Assembly (NCBI GenBank): GCA_049642385.1
Contig: JBAROU010000095.1
Location: forward strand, 1-6,029
Length of the DNA: 6,029 bases
Reading direction: 5' to 3'
Source of the DNA: JBAROU01 sp049642385
Lineage (GTDB): Bacteria; Chloroflexota; Dehalococcoidia; DSTF01; RBG-16-68-14
Both the position numbers and the translations under genes were made by a program. Below the pieces are notes generated by a model, which was not told the DNA's origin, searched no databases, and worked only from the letters and a program-made list of their open reading frames with translations. This document shows positions 5,120-6,029 of this stretch, piece by piece (within the stretch, counting starts at the first letter, position 1; every line of letters begins with the position of its first letter).

Positions 5120-5293
5120 TCACCTCGTAGACATGCGCGGCGCCAGGATCACGGTCGACCCGAACAGGTCGCCGTCTTCCTCTATCGGCTCGCCAGTGTT
5201 CAGGCCGACGCGCACTTGAAGCCGTCGGCCCTCGTGGGCTGCAAACGCGCGCTGAAGTGCGATGCGGCCGTCCATCGCCTTCGTTACCGACGC
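5120..5293 (-). pseudogene. Remnant of a class III adenylate/guanylate cyclase domain
   Basis: On the minus strand a frame through 5293-5120 encodes ASVTKAMDG, then IALQRAFAAHEG, then VRVGLNTGEPIEEDGDLFG and STVILAPRM before TGA at 5120-5122. This matches the middle of a class III cyclase domain: the helix usually ending in IQRAF, the VRIGLHTGE strand-loop, the GD(L)FG turn and the VNLAARI-type segment. The N-terminal half with the metal-binding aspartates is missing, and homology ends abruptly after the Arg-Met, where family members continue with a GG-ILVS segment. It overlaps the 3' end of the dinB gene by 10 bp. An ATG at 5273-5275 preceded by GAAGG could express a 51-residue peptide, but without a complete active site. 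Best read as a degraded fragment; the identification rests on motif memory and is fairly strong. Confidence 0.7.
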
Positions 5294-5820
5294 GGTTGCG
5301 GCTTGACGTCGGCGGCGGTGAGGAACTGGCGGATCTGGGAGGCGTGCTCAACGAGGTGCAGAGGGATGCTGCCGACAAGTACTCCGAACAGCATGCCGTG
5401 GTAGCGATGAGTGCTCGGGAGGGGCCGGGCCGCGGCGTCCTCGGTGAGCCCGTCGAGCGTTCGGCGCACCTTGCCGCGGCACCAGTCGATGTACCCGAGC
5501 AGCTCGGCCTTGGTGAACACACGGGAGGGCCAAGCCCACACGTGCTCGTCAAACGGCGGCGGCGGCTCATGCGGCTCGAACTCCCCTGAGAGGTCGTAGT
5601 CGAGGCAGAAGAGTGCATGGTGAGCCAGGTTCCACGGGGCTGAACCGGCTAATCCCCCGTGCGGCCCCGGACCCGCGGGCGCCTCGTCCGGCCACAAGTC
5701 CGTCTCCCACAACCCGTCGGGACAGTCCGTCAGCGCCGCCTCCATCAGCCGGAGCGCGTCCTCGAAGTTACTGGCCATGCCCTGCACAAATGCGTTCGTC
5801 ACGCTGCCGGTATACCGCAT
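5284..5820 (-). CDS. DinB-like four-helix-bundle protein
   Basis: Small putative metal-binding protein of the DinB/YfiT superfamily; the exact reaction is unknown, although relatives include thiol-dependent transferases. The family pattern is visible: PWNLAHHALFCLDYDL (62-77, with H67/H68), then VFTKAELLGYIDWCRGKVRRTLDGL as a helix, and the C-terminal PLHLVEHASQIRQFL (153-167) with H155 and H159 in HxxxH spacing. Together these give the usual three-histidine metal site. Length of 178 aa is typical. The start is uncertain: ATG at 5818-5820 is the longest; GTG at 5800-5802 (giving MTNAFVQG) has a TATACC box six bases upstream; ATG at 5776-5778 is also possible. None has a good Shine-Dalgarno sequence. 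The stop lies at the edge of the cyclase remnant, so the native C-terminus may have been altered there. It is divergent from the P-loop gene. Confidence 0.85.
   Translation of the reverse strand: MRYTGSVTNAFVQGMASNFEDALRLMEAALTDCPDGLWETDLWPDEAPAGPGPHGGLAGSAPWNLAHHALFCLDYDLSGEFEPHEPPPPFDEHVWAWPSRVFTKAELLGYIDWCRGKVRRTLDGLTEDAAARPLPSTHRYHGMLFGVLVGSIPLHLVEHASQIRQFLTAADVKPQPRR
5808..5817 (-). promoter_or_regulatory. Palindromic TATACC box at the dinB-like gene start
   Basis: CGGTATACCG is a perfect 10-bp palindrome. On the minus strand its TATACC (5809-5814, four of six matches to TATAAT) is followed by six bases and then GTG at 5802, the same geometry as TATGAT-N6-GTG at prmC. If used, the gene would start at GTG 5802 on a leaderless transcript. 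Weak evidence taken alone. Confidence 0.2.
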
Positions 5821-5863
5821 CGACGGGTCTGGTCACACAAGGGGGCGACGATCGTGGAGGCTC

Positions 5864-6029
5864 GTGACGTCGGCGCGGGCTGTCGGCCAATTCGTAACGA
5901 ACGCCGCGCGCAACTCCGAGAAGGCGCTCCTCGTCAGAGCTCCGCCGGGTGCGGGCAAAACGCCCGCCGCCGGCCGGGCAATCTGCCGGACCGGCGTGCC
6001 CGCGCGGGTGCTCGTGGGCACCACCCGGC
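5864..6029 (+). CDS. P-loop NTPase, N-terminal fragment (partial; helicase-like)
   Basis: The first 55 codons of a gene running off the right edge. ALLVRAPPGAGKT contains a Walker A motif (APPGAGKT, residues 26-33), followed after about 15 residues by ARVLVGTTR, which resembles the second strand and motif Ia of superfamily 1/2 helicases. ATP binding is therefore likely; the substrate cannot be told. Start GTG at 5864-5866 is chosen because GGAGG (5856-5860) lies just upstream, though the 3-nt spacer is short; no other in-frame start lies between it and the Walker A motif. It is divergent from the dinB-like gene with a 43-bp gap. The opposite strand is also open across here (5833-6024), but only the plus frame shows a recognisable motif. 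Confidence 0.55.
   Translation, partial: MTSARAVGQFVTNAARNSEKALLVRAPPGAGKTPAAGRAICRTGVPARVLVGTTR

Noticed and set aside
5112..5618. Long minus-strand frame across dinB and the cyclase remnant
   Set aside because: It is out of frame with both recognisable proteins. Its low-complexity Ser/Arg/Pro sequence has no motif.
5833..6024. Minus-strand 63-codon frame opposite the P-loop gene
   Set aside because: It has no motif, while the plus strand carries a Walker A signature and an upstream GGAGG.

Overview
This is a GC-rich bacterial chromosome segment made mostly of translation housekeeping genes. GuaB3-type IMP dehydrogenase-related protein, the style of the methionyl-tRNA synthetase and RF1, and a class III nucleotidyl cyclase remnant together suggest Chloroflexota, with Actinomycetota or a relative as alternatives. 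That placement is an inference from protein style; there is no rRNA gene in the window.

Layout, left to right: the 5' part of metG (minus strand, running off the left edge); rsmI (minus), which reads towards metG; a 233-bp divergent intergenic region with a good sigma70-type promoter and a possible 28-codon leader ORF; guaB3 (plus); a 7-bp tandem repeat array at the convergent guaB3/prmC junction; prmC (minus); a second, different 7-bp array; prfA (minus); a gap with two hairpins; a decayed nucleotidyl cyclase fragment (minus); a DinB-like metalloprotein gene (minus); and, divergent from it at the right edge, the first 55 codons of a P-loop NTPase (plus).

Functional links: prfA (release factor 1) and prmC (which methylates the release factor GGQ glutamine) form the familiar termination pair. 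rsmI (16S rRNA modification) and metG (initiator and elongator tRNA-Met charging) are a second translation pair, also close together in Bacillus. guaB3 belongs to guanine nucleotide metabolism. The right-hand 900 bp (cyclase remnant, DinB-like gene, P-loop gene) looks like more fluid accessory DNA.

The most unusual points are the two heptanucleotide arrays flanking prmC, one of which encodes the last residues and stop codon of PrmC; the cyclase remnant, which starts across the dinB stop codon; and the minus-strand genes, which lack Shine-Dalgarno sequences and in three cases carry a TATNNN-like -10 box 6-8 nt upstream of a start codon, overlapping or next to a palindrome. That last pattern suggests leaderless transcription. 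I saw no CRISPR array, tRNA, insertion sequence or clearly novel multi-gene system.
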